Counted from the stretch's first letter, positions 1-5,963 are shown. The stretch: 7,164 nucleotides of DNA from Microcaldota archaeon (GCA_030040335.1 JASHTX010000080.1:1-7164); one strand, 5' to 3'. Program-made: numbers and translations. The notes: a model not told the origin generated them from the sequence alone.

Positions 1-41
1 ACTACCGCTGGTTTTAGATTCATCTCTGAAAATTGTTTCAT
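1..41 (-). CDS. N-terminus of a probable DEAD-box RNA helicase (partial)
   Basis: Only the first 13 codons are inside the window; the gene runs off the left edge. They read MKQFSEMNLKPAV. This resembles the opening of DEAD-box ATP-dependent RNA helicases, where an aromatic residue (F4 here) followed by a pattern like ELNLSPAV leads into the Q motif that contacts adenine. Such proteins unwind structured RNA during ribosome assembly and RNA turnover. The frame stays open upstream to a TGA at 102-104, so a start at another ATG inside 42-101 is possible. I chose this ATG because the family signature begins directly after it. I see no convincing ribosome binding site or TATA box. The call rests on 13 residues and could be a chance match. 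Confidence 0.45.
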   Translation of the reverse strand, partial: MKQFSEMNLKPAV

Positions 42-101
42 TATTACACTTTCTAACCGTAAAAAGAAGAAACGGACGAGGCCCATGGCCTTCCATTTTT
101 T

Positions 102-371
102 TCAAAATGCCGACTCTATCCTTTTAGCCATCATCCTGTCAAAAACAGAAACGATATAGGTACCTTTACGATACGGTTGTATATAATACTTTGTATGGGC
201 GTATAAAAGGCATAATTTCGTATGCGTGTTTAAAGAAAGAGGTTGTATAGCATTCAATTTACAGACTCCAAACCAAGCCAAATCGCTAATTTCCTGTGCC
301 TTCAATGGACTCTGTGTTCGGTTGCAATCAACCATTAAATACCTACCTGGTGAATAATCCAAATGTGTCAT
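102..371 (-). CDS. Small ORF resembling the C-terminal half of a Nudix hydrolase, possibly a gene remnant
   Basis: This is an 89-codon frame ending in TGA. Residues 11-50 follow the pattern at the end of Nudix (MutT-like) hydrolases: a short beta strand (RYLMVDC), then an acidic helix start and the EISDLAWF segment, where the family usually has an E..xxWF element, then a leucine/proline-rich stretch (IQPLSLNT). The Nudix box itself, with its metal-binding REUxEE residues, is absent. The frame cannot extend upstream because a TAG lies 15 bases before the ATG, and the adjoining bases belong to a plus-strand gene starting at 376. It is therefore either a decayed fragment or a small unrelated protein. 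A likely TATA box for the plus-strand gene lies inside it, which weakens the case for expression. The match is by eye only. Confidence 0.3.
   Translation of the reverse strand: MTHLDYSPGRYLMVDCNRTQSPLKAQEISDLAWFGVCKLNAIQPLSLNTHTKLCLLYAHTKYYIQPYRKGTYIVSVFDRMMAKRIESAF
335..342 (+). promoter_or_regulatory. Possible TATA box for the two-helix membrane protein gene
   Basis: The sequence TTAAATAC resembles an archaeal TATA box. It lies about 34 bases ahead of the ATG at 376. Initiation about 25 bases downstream would leave a leader of roughly 10 bases, which fits the lack of a ribosome binding site at that start. Confidence 0.35.
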
Positions 372-375
372 CCTT

Positions 376-597
376 ATGCAAGCAAACTATTCTCTAATTA
401 TCATTTCAGTGCTAGGCATAGTGTTTTTAGCGTCTGCAGTATTTAGTATCAAAAGTGGGCGAACTGTGGTGAGCAAGGGGGGTTTAGTATACTCCAGAGA
501 AGACCATCCGATCTGGTTTTGGCTAACAACGTTAACAAGTTTAGTTATCGGGATTTCCCTGTTAGGGTATGCAATATATATGCTGGTTCAGGGTTGA
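376..597 (+). CDS. Small two-transmembrane-helix membrane protein, function unknown
   Basis: The product has 73 residues with two hydrophobic segments, about 5-25 and 48-70, joined by a short polar loop (26-46) holding several basic residues and an SRED-HPIWFW stretch just before the second helix. Small bacterial and archaeal membrane proteins of unknown function often carry a similar S-R-x-x-x-P-I-x-F-W motif at this place, but I cannot name a family. It ends 25 bases before the convergent end of pdxT. There is no ribosome binding site before the ATG; a TATA-like element 34 bases upstream suggests a short-leader transcript. It sits in the AT-rich left 600 bases. The membrane topology is clear, but no function can be inferred. 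Confidence 0.6.
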   Translation: MQANYSLIIISVLGIVFLASAVFSIKSGRTVVSKGGLVYSREDHPIWFWLTTLTSLVIGISLLGYAIYMLVQG

Positions 598-622
598 AAA
601 CCGAAGCACCATGATTTATGCA

Positions 623-1243
623 CTAGCGGCTCTTTATTCTTGAAGAATCCAGAATCGTTTTAAGGAAATACATGTGAAATCTCAGATCGCCGCTTAATTC
701 GGGGTGAAAAGTCAGAGCGATGAGATTGCCTTTTCTTGCTCCGACAATCTCCGATTGGCGTCTGACCCAGACCTTCGTATCACCCCATACTTTTTCTATA
801 ATGGGCGAACGGATAAACACGGCCTTAAACGGCTCCTTCCCGATCTCTGTTATTTTCAGGTCTGCTTCGAAAGAATCGGCCTGCCTGCCATACCCATTCC
901 TGAGGACGCTCATATCCAATAGGCCCAGGAGTTTTGTGTTAGTCTGACTTACTTGCGTATCGCCTTCCTTTGCCAGGAGAATTGCACCTGCGCACGTGCC
1001 GAGAATCGGCAGCCCCTTCTTTGCAAGTTCTAGAACTTTTTCGTGTATGCCTGATGCGAGCATCAACCTGCTTATGGTTGTGGACTCTCCCCCAGGTATC
1101 ACGAGACCGGAGATGCCGCGCATGTCTTCTGTTGATCTTACCGTTACCGCAGTTCCATCAATTTTGAGTGCCTGCATTGACATCTTCAGGGCATCGACGT
1201 GCTCGGAGACATCGCCCTGAACGGCCATAACTCCGACTTTCAA
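623..1243 (-). CDS. pdxT: Pyridoxal 5'-phosphate synthase glutaminase subunit PdxT
   Basis: PdxT is the class I glutamine amidotransferase that hydrolyses glutamine and passes ammonia to PdxS for pyridoxal 5'-phosphate synthesis by the DXP-independent pathway. The 206 residues contain the family landmarks: MKVGVMAVQGD at the N-terminus, GGESTT at 51-56 (oxyanion region), the nucleophile C84 in GTCAGA, NGYGRQADSFE at 116-126, and H180 and E182 in FHPEL, completing a Cys-His-Glu triad. The length is slightly above the usual 190-200 because of a basic tail (SSRIKSR). The start is a TTG directly after the pdxS stop. A GAGGT ribosome binding site inside the end of pdxS, six bases before it, supports that choice, as does alignment of the N-terminus. 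It is cotranscribed with pdxS and probably translationally coupled to it. Confidence 0.96.
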   Translation of the reverse strand: MKVGVMAVQGDVSEHVDALKMSMQALKIDGTAVTVRSTEDMRGISGLVIPGGESTTISRLMLASGIHEKVLELAKKGLPILGTCAGAILLAKEGDTQVSQTNTKLLGLLDMSVLRNGYGRQADSFEADLKITEIGKEPFKAVFIRSPIIEKVWGDTKVWVRRQSEIVGARKGNLIALTFHPELSGDLRFHMYFLKTILDSSRIKSR

Positions 1244-2149
1244 TCAAATACCTCTTGTCTGCATCTTTTGCTTCTCGTCCATTCTGGACGTGTCTATGCC
1301 TTCCATAGGATCGCCCAGTCCTTCGGAGGACTTTGCCACTACTTTGGGATCGTCGTAATGCATCGTCGCCTCAACGATGGCTTTTGCGTATGCTTTGGGG
1401 TCTTTGGATTTGAAGATTCCAGAGCCTACAAATATACCATCAGCTCCGAGCTGCATCATCAGAGATGCATCTGCGGGGGTTGCGATGCCGCCGGCTGCGA
1501 AGTTCACGACGGGCAGCCTTCCCAGATCCTTCGTCTCCTTCACCAGTTCAAAAGGAACATGGTACTCTTTTGCCTTAGCCATCAGTTGCGCCTTTGACAG
1601 GTTCTTCAGTGCTGCAATCTCCCTGTTAACCAGTTTCATATGCCTTACAGCCTCGACAACGTTTCCGGTTCCTGGTTCACCCTTAGTTCTGATCATCGCG
1701 GCCCCTTCGTTTATCCTCCTCAGGGCCTCGCCGAGGTTCCTCGCTCCGCAGACAAACGGTACCGTGAACTTCCTCTTGTCGATATGGCTTTCCTCGTCTG
1801 CAGGAGTGAGCACCTCGCTCTCGTCGATCATGTCCACGCCGAGGACTTCCAGGACGCGGGCCTCTGCAAAATGCCCTATCCTGCACTTGGCCATCACAGG
1901 TATCGTGACCGCGGCGATTATCTCCTTGACCCTCTTCGGATTTGCCATCCTGGCGACTCCGCCCTTTGCCCTTATGTCGGCCGGCACGGCCTCAAGCGCC
2001 ATGACGGAAACTGCTCCTGCGCTTTCTGCGATCTTTGCCTGCTCGGCTGTGGTGACATCCATTATCACACCGCCCTTGCACATCTTTGCAAAGCCTCTCT
2101 TTAGCCTGTCGGTGCCTTTTGTTCCTACTATTTTTTTACTTATGTCCAT
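1244..2149 (-). CDS. pdxS: Pyridoxal 5'-phosphate synthase lyase subunit PdxS
   Basis: PdxS is the (beta/alpha)8-barrel subunit that condenses ribose 5-phosphate, glyceraldehyde 3-phosphate and ammonia from PdxT into pyridoxal 5'-phosphate. It usually forms a dodecamer decorated by PdxT. The 301 residues match the family length. Visible landmarks are FAKMCKGGVIMDVTTAEQA (20-38) with D31, VMAKCRIGH (85-93) with K88 as the likely Schiff-base lysine for ribose 5-phosphate, MIRTKGEPGTG (152-162) with K156 as the second active-site lysine, and phosphate-binding glycines in FAAGGIATPADA (217-228) and GIFVGSGIFKS (238-248). The ATG start gives the expected N-terminus. Only a G-rich stretch (GGGGG, seven bases upstream) could serve as a ribosome binding site. 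It is the first gene of the pdxST operon. Confidence 0.98.
   Translation of the reverse strand: MDISKKIVGTKGTDRLKRGFAKMCKGGVIMDVTTAEQAKIAESAGAVSVMALEAVPADIRAKGGVARMANPKRVKEIIAAVTIPVMAKCRIGHFAEARVLEVLGVDMIDESEVLTPADEESHIDKRKFTVPFVCGARNLGEALRRINEGAAMIRTKGEPGTGNVVEAVRHMKLVNREIAALKNLSKAQLMAKAKEYHVPFELVKETKDLGRLPVVNFAAGGIATPADASLMMQLGADGIFVGSGIFKSKDPKAYAKAIVEATMHYDDPKVVAKSSEGLGDPMEGIDTSRMDEKQKMQTRGI
1250..1254 (-). promoter_or_regulatory. Ribosome binding site for pdxT inside the end of pdxS
   Basis: On the minus strand this reads GAGGT, six bases before the TTG start of pdxT. It overlaps the last codons of pdxS, fixes the unusual TTG start, and suggests translational coupling of the two subunits. 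Confidence 0.6.
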
Positions 2150-2213
2150 GCGATAACCCCCGTCTCGCCCAGTTTAGCAGTCCTTTGCCTAGATCATACT
2201 TCTGTTATTCTTA

Positions 2214-2221
2214 TTATTAAA
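2214..2221 (-). promoter_or_regulatory. Probable TATA box of the pdxST operon
   Basis: On the minus strand this reads TTTAATAA within an AT-rich tract in the 93-base gap between the methyltransferase stop and the pdxS start. Initiation about 25 bases downstream would give a leader near 40 bases. It suggests that pdxST is transcribed separately from the methyltransferase gene upstream. Confidence 0.5.
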
Positions 2222-2242
2222 TCCTATGCTGGTGCGAGGAGA

Positions 2243-3019
2243 CTATCGCTTCCTTGCCAGGATCAGCTTGTAGGTTCGGGGCAGTTTTAGAAGCGAGCCT
2301 TTCTTCGCTCCAATGAATTCCCTCACCTCGTTCAAAATACTCTTTTGAGTCTCTTTCGGCAACGCGATAAACCAAGAATACGTAGCAACCATATCCAAGT
2401 ACTGCTTTGGCGTACTTTCTTCTATTTTGTGGTAGACAAGCAACTTGGGCTTGAAGAATAACCCTGTTCTCCGGATATCAGGAAGCATCTTTGTTTCAAA
2501 TTTATCTGCATCGCCGGCATAGTCTTTGTGGTATCTTTCGCGTATCATTCGTACTTTCATGTAGAGCCTGGATTTCGAAAAGTCAGAGTGACCTGAGAAA
2601 ACAGCAAGGTAACCGTTTTTCTTGATAACTGCCGCCACCTTCCCGTACGCAGAGTATGGAAGCCAGTGGAACGCGGCTCCAGAAATGGCCAGATCGAAAG
2701 ATCCGTTCTCGAATTTCGATTTTTCAAGAGTAGAAACTACGTATTCCACATTCCGGTACTTAGACAAAAGCTTTTTGGCTTCTGCAATCATCGCGCTGGA
2801 GAAGTCTAATGCGACGATCTTGCACCCGATTGGTGCGAACGGCAGCGCTGACTTGCCGGTTCCGCAACCTATGTCCAGCATTCTGCAGTCTTTGTTCAGA
2901 TTTGACGCTTTCATGATTGCGGAGATGAGCTCGTCCGGATAGCCAGCCCTCGCCCTTTGGTAGAGCCCGCTTACGCTGCCGAAGTTCCTGCCAATCTCAC
3001 GAGTCCCCCTCATCGCCAT
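2243..3019 (-). CDS. Class I SAM-dependent methyltransferase
   Basis: The 258-residue protein has a seven-strand Rossmann-type methyltransferase domain in roughly the first 145 residues. Motif I is MLDIGCGTGKS (47-57), which binds the methionine part of SAM. The acidic D72 in VALDFS ends strand beta-2 and should hold the ribose hydroxyls. SFDLAISGAAFHWL (107-120) is the motif IV region; an AFHW at this place occurs in the Methyltransf_11/25 group that includes trans-aconitate-type enzymes. The N-terminal FGSVSGLYQRARAGYPDEL is also typical of that group. The substrate cannot be deduced, and the helical C-terminal part (150-258) that would define it is not one I recognise. A second ATG lies two codons in. 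There is no ribosome binding site, and a TATA-like box about 30 bases upstream implies a leaderless or near-leaderless transcript. Confidence 0.88.
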   Translation of the reverse strand: MAMRGTREIGRNFGSVSGLYQRARAGYPDELISAIMKASNLNKDCRMLDIGCGTGKSALPFAPIGCKIVALDFSSAMIAEAKKLLSKYRNVEYVVSTLEKSKFENGSFDLAISGAAFHWLPYSAYGKVAAVIKKNGYLAVFSGHSDFSKSRLYMKVRMIRERYHKDYAGDADKFETKMLPDIRRTGLFFKPKLLVYHKIEESTPKQYLDMVATYSWFIALPKETQKSILNEVREFIGAKKGSLLKLPRTYKLILARKR

Positions 3020-3047
3020 AAAACCAAGATGAGTATAATGACGAAAG

Positions 3048-3056
3048 AAATATAAT
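3048..3056. promoter_or_regulatory. AT-rich element that could serve as TATA box in both directions
   Basis: AAATATAAT on the plus strand is ATTATATTT on the minus strand, so both strands offer a TATA-like box. Leftward it lies about 30 bases before the methyltransferase ATG, giving an almost leaderless message. Rightward it lies about 34 bases before the CxC-protein ATG, giving a leader of roughly 10-14 bases that includes the GGGAG ribosome binding site. A further AT-rich hexamer at 3069-3073 is too close to the rightward start to act as its TATA box. Confidence 0.45.
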
Positions 3057-3079
3057 AGCTAGGAGCGATATAATCAGCA

Positions 3080-3084
3080 GGGAG
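3080..3084 (+). promoter_or_regulatory. Ribosome binding site of the CxC protein gene
   Basis: GGGAG stands five bases before the ATG at 3090. It favours this ATG over the second one at 3102, created by a 12-base tandem duplication, which would be 17 bases from the site. Confidence 0.5.
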
Positions 3085-3089
3085 ATTTT

Positions 3090-3113
3090 ATGAAGGACGA
3101 GATGAAGGACGAG
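3090..3113 (+). repeat. Tandem duplication of 12 bases at the start of the CxC protein gene
   Basis: ATGAAGGACGAG occurs twice in direct succession, encoding MKDE-MKDE and creating a second in-frame ATG. The identity at every base points to a recent duplication. Confidence 0.85.
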
Positions 3114-3350
3114 CATTTCGAGAAGAAAATGCGAATGTGGAAGATGCGGGAAGAGCTTCTGAACTCTATGGATGTGAAGGAGCTGAGGGCGTTCATAAAA
3201 GGATACCTGATGGCCGAGTCAAGAAGGAGAAGGGAAATGAGAATGAGCGGCTGTGGCTGCGGAAACTGCGGCTGCGGAGGCTGCAATTGCGGGAATTCGG
3301 GCTCCGGAAATTGTGAGTGCAAGGGAGAATCCTGCAACTGCGAGAAGTAA
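3090..3350 (+). CDS. Small protein with five CxC pairs, probable metal-binding (metallothionein-like)
   Basis: The 86-residue product has two parts. Residues 1-52 are highly charged, rich in Met, Lys, Glu and Arg and probably helical, with MDVKELRAFIKGYLMAE (27-43) the most protein-like stretch. Residues 53-86 are Gly, Asn and Cys with ten cysteines in five CxC pairs at 55/57, 60/62, 65/67, 75/77 and 82/84; the first three repeat every five residues. All ten cysteines of the protein lie in this tail, and CxC clusters are the usual means by which metallothioneins bind soft metals such as Cu(I), Zn or Cd. I infer a cytosolic metal buffer or chaperone with a helical binding part. A cysteine-rich modified peptide is an alternative, but no radical SAM enzyme is nearby. 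It is divergent from the methyltransferase and 40 bases ahead of a coiled-coil gene, so the two may share a transcript. Confidence 0.72.
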   Translation: MKDEMKDEHFEKKMRMWKMREELLNSMDVKELRAFIKGYLMAESRRRREMRMSGCGCGNCGCGGCNCGNSGSGNCECKGESCNCEK

Positions 3351-3363
3351 GAACTCAGGAAAT

Positions 3364-3376
3364 GGGCCGAAGGCCC
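3364..3376 (+). other. GC-rich hairpin between the CxC and coiled-coil genes
   Basis: GGGCC, a GAA loop and GGCCC form a perfect five-base-pair stem of G-C pairs in the 40-base gap. No T-run follows, so it does not look like an intrinsic terminator. It sits 14 bases before the ATG of the coiled-coil gene and could affect translation, processing or stability of a shared message. Confidence 0.5.
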
Positions 3377-3390
3377 GATGACCAGACATC

Positions 3391-4608
3391 ATGATGATTT
3401 TTGGGGGCGGCGAACCGGACAAAGTCGAGATAAACGCGCTTGAGGCAAAGCTTAACGAGCTTTTTGACAAGAAACTCGAATCTCTGGATTCGAAGGCATC
3501 AAGCATAGTGAGGGAGTTCGGCAGGGCCAAGGAGCAGTTCGGCAACGCGTGCGATCTCTTTGAGCAGCTCGACGCGCAGCCTGACACAGAGGATCTCTAC
3601 AACGCAAACGTGAACGCCATAAGAAACCAAAAGAGCCTGTACGCCAGGGCTCTGAAGAAGATAATAGCAGATTTGGAACTAGCTCCTGAAGGTGCTCCGA
3701 ACAGATACAACAGGTACTTCCAGATACTTGCGAATGTAGAGGCCTGCAATACCGAGATGCTCAGGACAAACGCGCATTTCAGGCTTGTTGTGCATTGCTA
3801 TTCCAACCACCTGGGCAACTTCAAGAAAAGCTCTTCGTACATGGAAAAACTAATGGCGATGATGAAGAGCGAGCTGGACAGGAGGAAAACTGAACTTTCT
3901 GAGTACAACAGCATCAGGGAACAGATATTGAAGCTTGACATTCAGGCCAAGGAGCTTGAAGTGCTCAAAAGCAGGAACGAGAGCATGAGGAAAGGCCCTG
4001 GGCAGGATCGCACCTCATCGATAGATAGGGAAGAGCACGATTTTGCGGCGCAGCTGGAAAGCAAGAGGTCAGAGCTTGCAAGCCTGCGCAGCCAGGCGTC
4101 AAGCCTGCATGAAAGCGTCATGTCACTCGTGACCCCCTTGGACAGGGCCGCAAAGAAGTTCGACTATATGTCTGCAAGGAAAAGGCCTCTGCATGCGTTT
4201 GTCAGCGATCCCGTCAGCAACCTGAGCAGTGAAACAGAGTATGGCGAGTTCAAAAAGATGGTCGGCGAGCTGAAAGAAAACCTGGATGCGGGAAAAATAG
4301 ACATAAAGAACTCAGCTGCGGTCAGCGGAGCTGCTGCACGCATACTCGACTCCGATATATACGCGATGGCAGAATCCTTCAGGTTCATGAGCGACAAAAA
4401 ACTCAAGCTGGAAAATGATGTGAAGAACCTTGAGATGGAGCTGAATTATATAGGGACGTATAAGATGAACGCTGAAAAGGCTACGCACAGCATAGAGGCA
4501 ATGCAGAAGAGCATACAGGATGTGCAACATTCATTGGAAACCTCAAAGAGCGCGATTGAGAAGCTGTTTCTCGACCATTACGGCAAGAGGATATCAATAC
4601 TCCTGTAA
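3391..4608 (+). CDS. Coiled-coil protein of unknown function
   Basis: I do not recognise a family for this 405-residue protein. It is largely helical and charged. Coiled-coil-prone stretches are about 10-55, 145-245 (the longest, with a break at KGPGQDRTSS, 201-210) and 335-395. Between the first two is a less repetitive region (60-140) with NAIRNQKSLYARALKKI and RYFQILANVEACN, probably a folded helical domain. There is no signal peptide or membrane segment, no Walker motif and no zinc knuckle, so nothing indicates an ATPase of the SMC/Rad50 type. The start is the first of two consecutive ATGs; a TGA at 3379-3381 excludes an earlier one. No ribosome binding site is visible, and a hairpin lies just upstream. 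It probably shares a transcript with the CxC gene. A structural or scaffold role is a guess. Confidence 0.75.
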   Translation: MMIFGGGEPDKVEINALEAKLNELFDKKLESLDSKASSIVREFGRAKEQFGNACDLFEQLDAQPDTEDLYNANVNAIRNQKSLYARALKKIIADLELAPEGAPNRYNRYFQILANVEACNTEMLRTNAHFRLVVHCYSNHLGNFKKSSSYMEKLMAMMKSELDRRKTELSEYNSIREQILKLDIQAKELEVLKSRNESMRKGPGQDRTSSIDREEHDFAAQLESKRSELASLRSQASSLHESVMSLVTPLDRAAKKFDYMSARKRPLHAFVSDPVSNLSSETEYGEFKKMVGELKENLDAGKIDIKNSAAVSGAAARILDSDIYAMAESFRFMSDKKLKLENDVKNLEMELNYIGTYKMNAEKATHSIEAMQKSIQDVQHSLETSKSAIEKLFLDHYGKRISILL

Positions 4609-4609
4609 T

Positions 4610-5893
4610 TCAGACTCGCTCTTTTTTGTAGTTGGTCGTTATGCCATTCATGAACCTTGCAATGATCGCGGAAGTGAGATAGGAGAGGATGAAGACGGTT
4701 ATCATCACGACAATTATGCCCAATACCTCAATTCCAAGCTGGCCGAGTGCAGCGGCTCCGCCCCCGAAGAGCAGGCCGTTCGGAAGCGTAGGGTTGCCAG
4801 ATGCAGCAGCAAAAGACGCTTGTGTAAAGAATGCGATCATAAGGACCCCAAAGATACCTCCCGTCAGATGCCCTGGCAGGATTCCGACAGGGTCAGAGTA
4901 CCATCTGCCTTTTTCGAAGAAATTGTTTGCATACACGTAGAGAGGCCCGCTGATAAGCCCAAGTATTACGGAGCTAAGCGGCGATACAAATCCGGCCAAC
5001 GGCGTTATGACTATAAGACCCATGAGCACACCGTTCTCGGCAAAGAGAATGTCGGGATCTTTGCCAGAATCTATGTACCTGAACAGCAGAGTGGAAAGCA
5101 TTGCCGATGCTGCTGCAAGGAAGGTAGTGACAACAACAGTCATCGCGCTGCTGTTGAAGGCGAGGACGCTGCCGGGGTTGAATCCGAACCAGCCTATCCA
5201 GAGAAGCAGGAGTCCAAGAGTGAGCCAACCAGTGTTTATCTTTACAGGCGTCTGAGGGCTCTTCGAATATCCTTTTTTGCGCTCTTCGCGCCATACCTGA
5301 ACCAGAATGCCCAATCCTGCAGCAGCTGCAGCGCCGTGAACGACCAATCCGCCTGCAAAGTCCCTCATCCCGAGGACGTACAGCCAGCCCGTAGGATTCC
5401 AGACCCATGCAGCAGGGAGAGCCCAGATAAGCAAGAAATAGACTATCGAGTATACAAAGAATGCCTTGAGCTTGACCTTCTTCAGAAGCACCACTCCGAC
5501 GATCGCAAGGGTAACGGCTGCGAATGCAGTCTCAAATAGGAAGTAGGTTCCGGTTGTAAGGCCGGTGTTGAAGTAATTGGAAGACATGGACCACCAGACG
5601 CCAGTCAGTATGCCTGGCGTGCTGTTTGAAAATCCGCCTAAGAATAAACCGTTGTAGAGAGGATTCCCTATTATCCCGTCTATTGTTGGCGCAAATGCAA
5701 GGTTGAATCCCATGAACGCCATGAAGAAAAGGGCCGATCCGCTTATCAACATGGTTTTGAACAGGCTTTTCGATAGGCTTTCGCCCAGTTCGCCGACTTC
5801 AAGGAATCCCACGGCGATTGTCATCAGGAAAACAAGAAGCGCAGCGATAATCACCCAAAGGTTATTTATCAGAGAGATAACGTCTGCAGCCAC
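4610..5893 (-). CDS. amt: Ammonium transporter, Amt family, atypical
   Basis: This 427-residue protein is an Amt/Mep/Rh-family channel that conducts ammonium across the cytoplasmic membrane. About eleven hydrophobic segments are visible. Conserved features, by comparison with E. coli AmtB, are the signature DFAGGLVVHGA (178-188) with D178 and twin-histidine H186, the second twin-histidine H342 in GHLTGGIFG, Phe-gate candidates F124 (AFAAVT) and F238 with S242 in WFGFNPGS, and W165. It is atypical in three ways. The usual FYGG after helix 1 is replaced by GFLEVGELG (29-37). The AER motif after helix 3 is replaced by VVLLKKVKLKAF. The cytosolic tail after the last helix is only about ten residues and lacks the conserved C-terminal region that couples to GlnK. 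The start is GTG with a weak AGGG upstream; a TATA-like box lies about 35 bases before it. No GlnK gene is in the window. Confidence 0.93.
   Translation of the reverse strand: MAADVISLINNLWVIIAALLVFLMTIAVGFLEVGELGESLSKSLFKTMLISGSALFFMAFMGFNLAFAPTIDGIIGNPLYNGLFLGGFSNSTPGILTGVWWSMSSNYFNTGLTTGTYFLFETAFAAVTLAIVGVVLLKKVKLKAFFVYSIVYFLLIWALPAAWVWNPTGWLYVLGMRDFAGGLVVHGAAAAAGLGILVQVWREERKKGYSKSPQTPVKINTGWLTLGLLLLWIGWFGFNPGSVLAFNSSAMTVVVTTFLAAASAMLSTLLFRYIDSGKDPDILFAENGVLMGLIVITPLAGFVSPLSSVILGLISGPLYVYANNFFEKGRWYSDPVGILPGHLTGGIFGVLMIAFFTQASFAAASGNPTLPNGLLFGGGAAALGQLGIEVLGIIVVMITVFILSYLTSAIIARFMNGITTNYKKERV
4622..4627 (+). terminator. Possible oligo-T terminator for the coiled-coil gene
   Basis: Six consecutive T residues lie 14 bases after the coiled-coil stop codon, inside the 3' end of the ammonium transporter gene. 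Archaeal RNA polymerase often ends at oligo-T without a hairpin, so this is a plausible stop for rightward transcription. On the other strand it merely encodes lysine codons of the transporter tail. Confidence 0.3.
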
Positions 5894-5926
5894 AACGATT
5901 GCCCTGATAGCTGTAAAACGCCAAGA

Positions 5927-5934
5927 GATATAAG
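5927..5934 (-). promoter_or_regulatory. Probable TATA box of the ammonium transporter gene
   Basis: On the minus strand this reads CTTATATC, about 34 bases ahead of the GTG start. Initiation about 25 bases downstream would leave a leader of roughly 10 bases. Confidence 0.5.
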
Positions 5935-5955
5935 GGTTTCTGAGTTTTTGCCAAG

Positions 5956-5963
5956 TTTATATA
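5956..5963 (+). promoter_or_regulatory. TATA box of the SRPBCC-NMNAT gene pair
   Basis: TTTATATA is the clearest archaeal TATA box in the window. It lies 28 bases before the ATG at 5992, so transcription should begin within a few bases of the start codon. No ribosome binding site precedes that ATG, which fits leaderless translation. Confidence 0.7.

Noticed and set aside
1199..1597. A 132-codon plus-strand frame across the pdxS-pdxT junction
   Set aside because: Shadow of two conserved genes, with no family resemblance.
1377..2156. A 259-codon open frame on the plus strand opposite pdxS
   Set aside because: It lies wholly over the conserved pdxS gene and mirrors its codon pattern; the hydrophobic look comes from antisense codons.
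2150..2242. Gap between the methyltransferase and pdxS as a possible riboswitch or small RNA
   Set aside because: Apart from a TATA-like box I see no convincing stem or conserved riboswitch element in 93 bases.
3241..3345. The repetitive Gly/Cys-coding DNA as a possible CRISPR or simple-repeat array
   Set aside because: The units are short codon-level repeats with no spacers, and they keep a clean reading frame.
3219..3587. A minus-strand frame across the CxC gene and the coiled-coil start
   Set aside because: Ser/Ala-rich antisense of Gly/Cys and acidic codons; no own promoter or ribosome binding site.
4520..5539. A 339-codon open frame on the plus strand opposite the ammonium transporter
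   Set aside because: It is the antisense shadow of a clearly conserved transporter, has odd Arg/Cys/Ser/Glu-rich composition, and overlaps the end of the coiled-coil gene in another frame.
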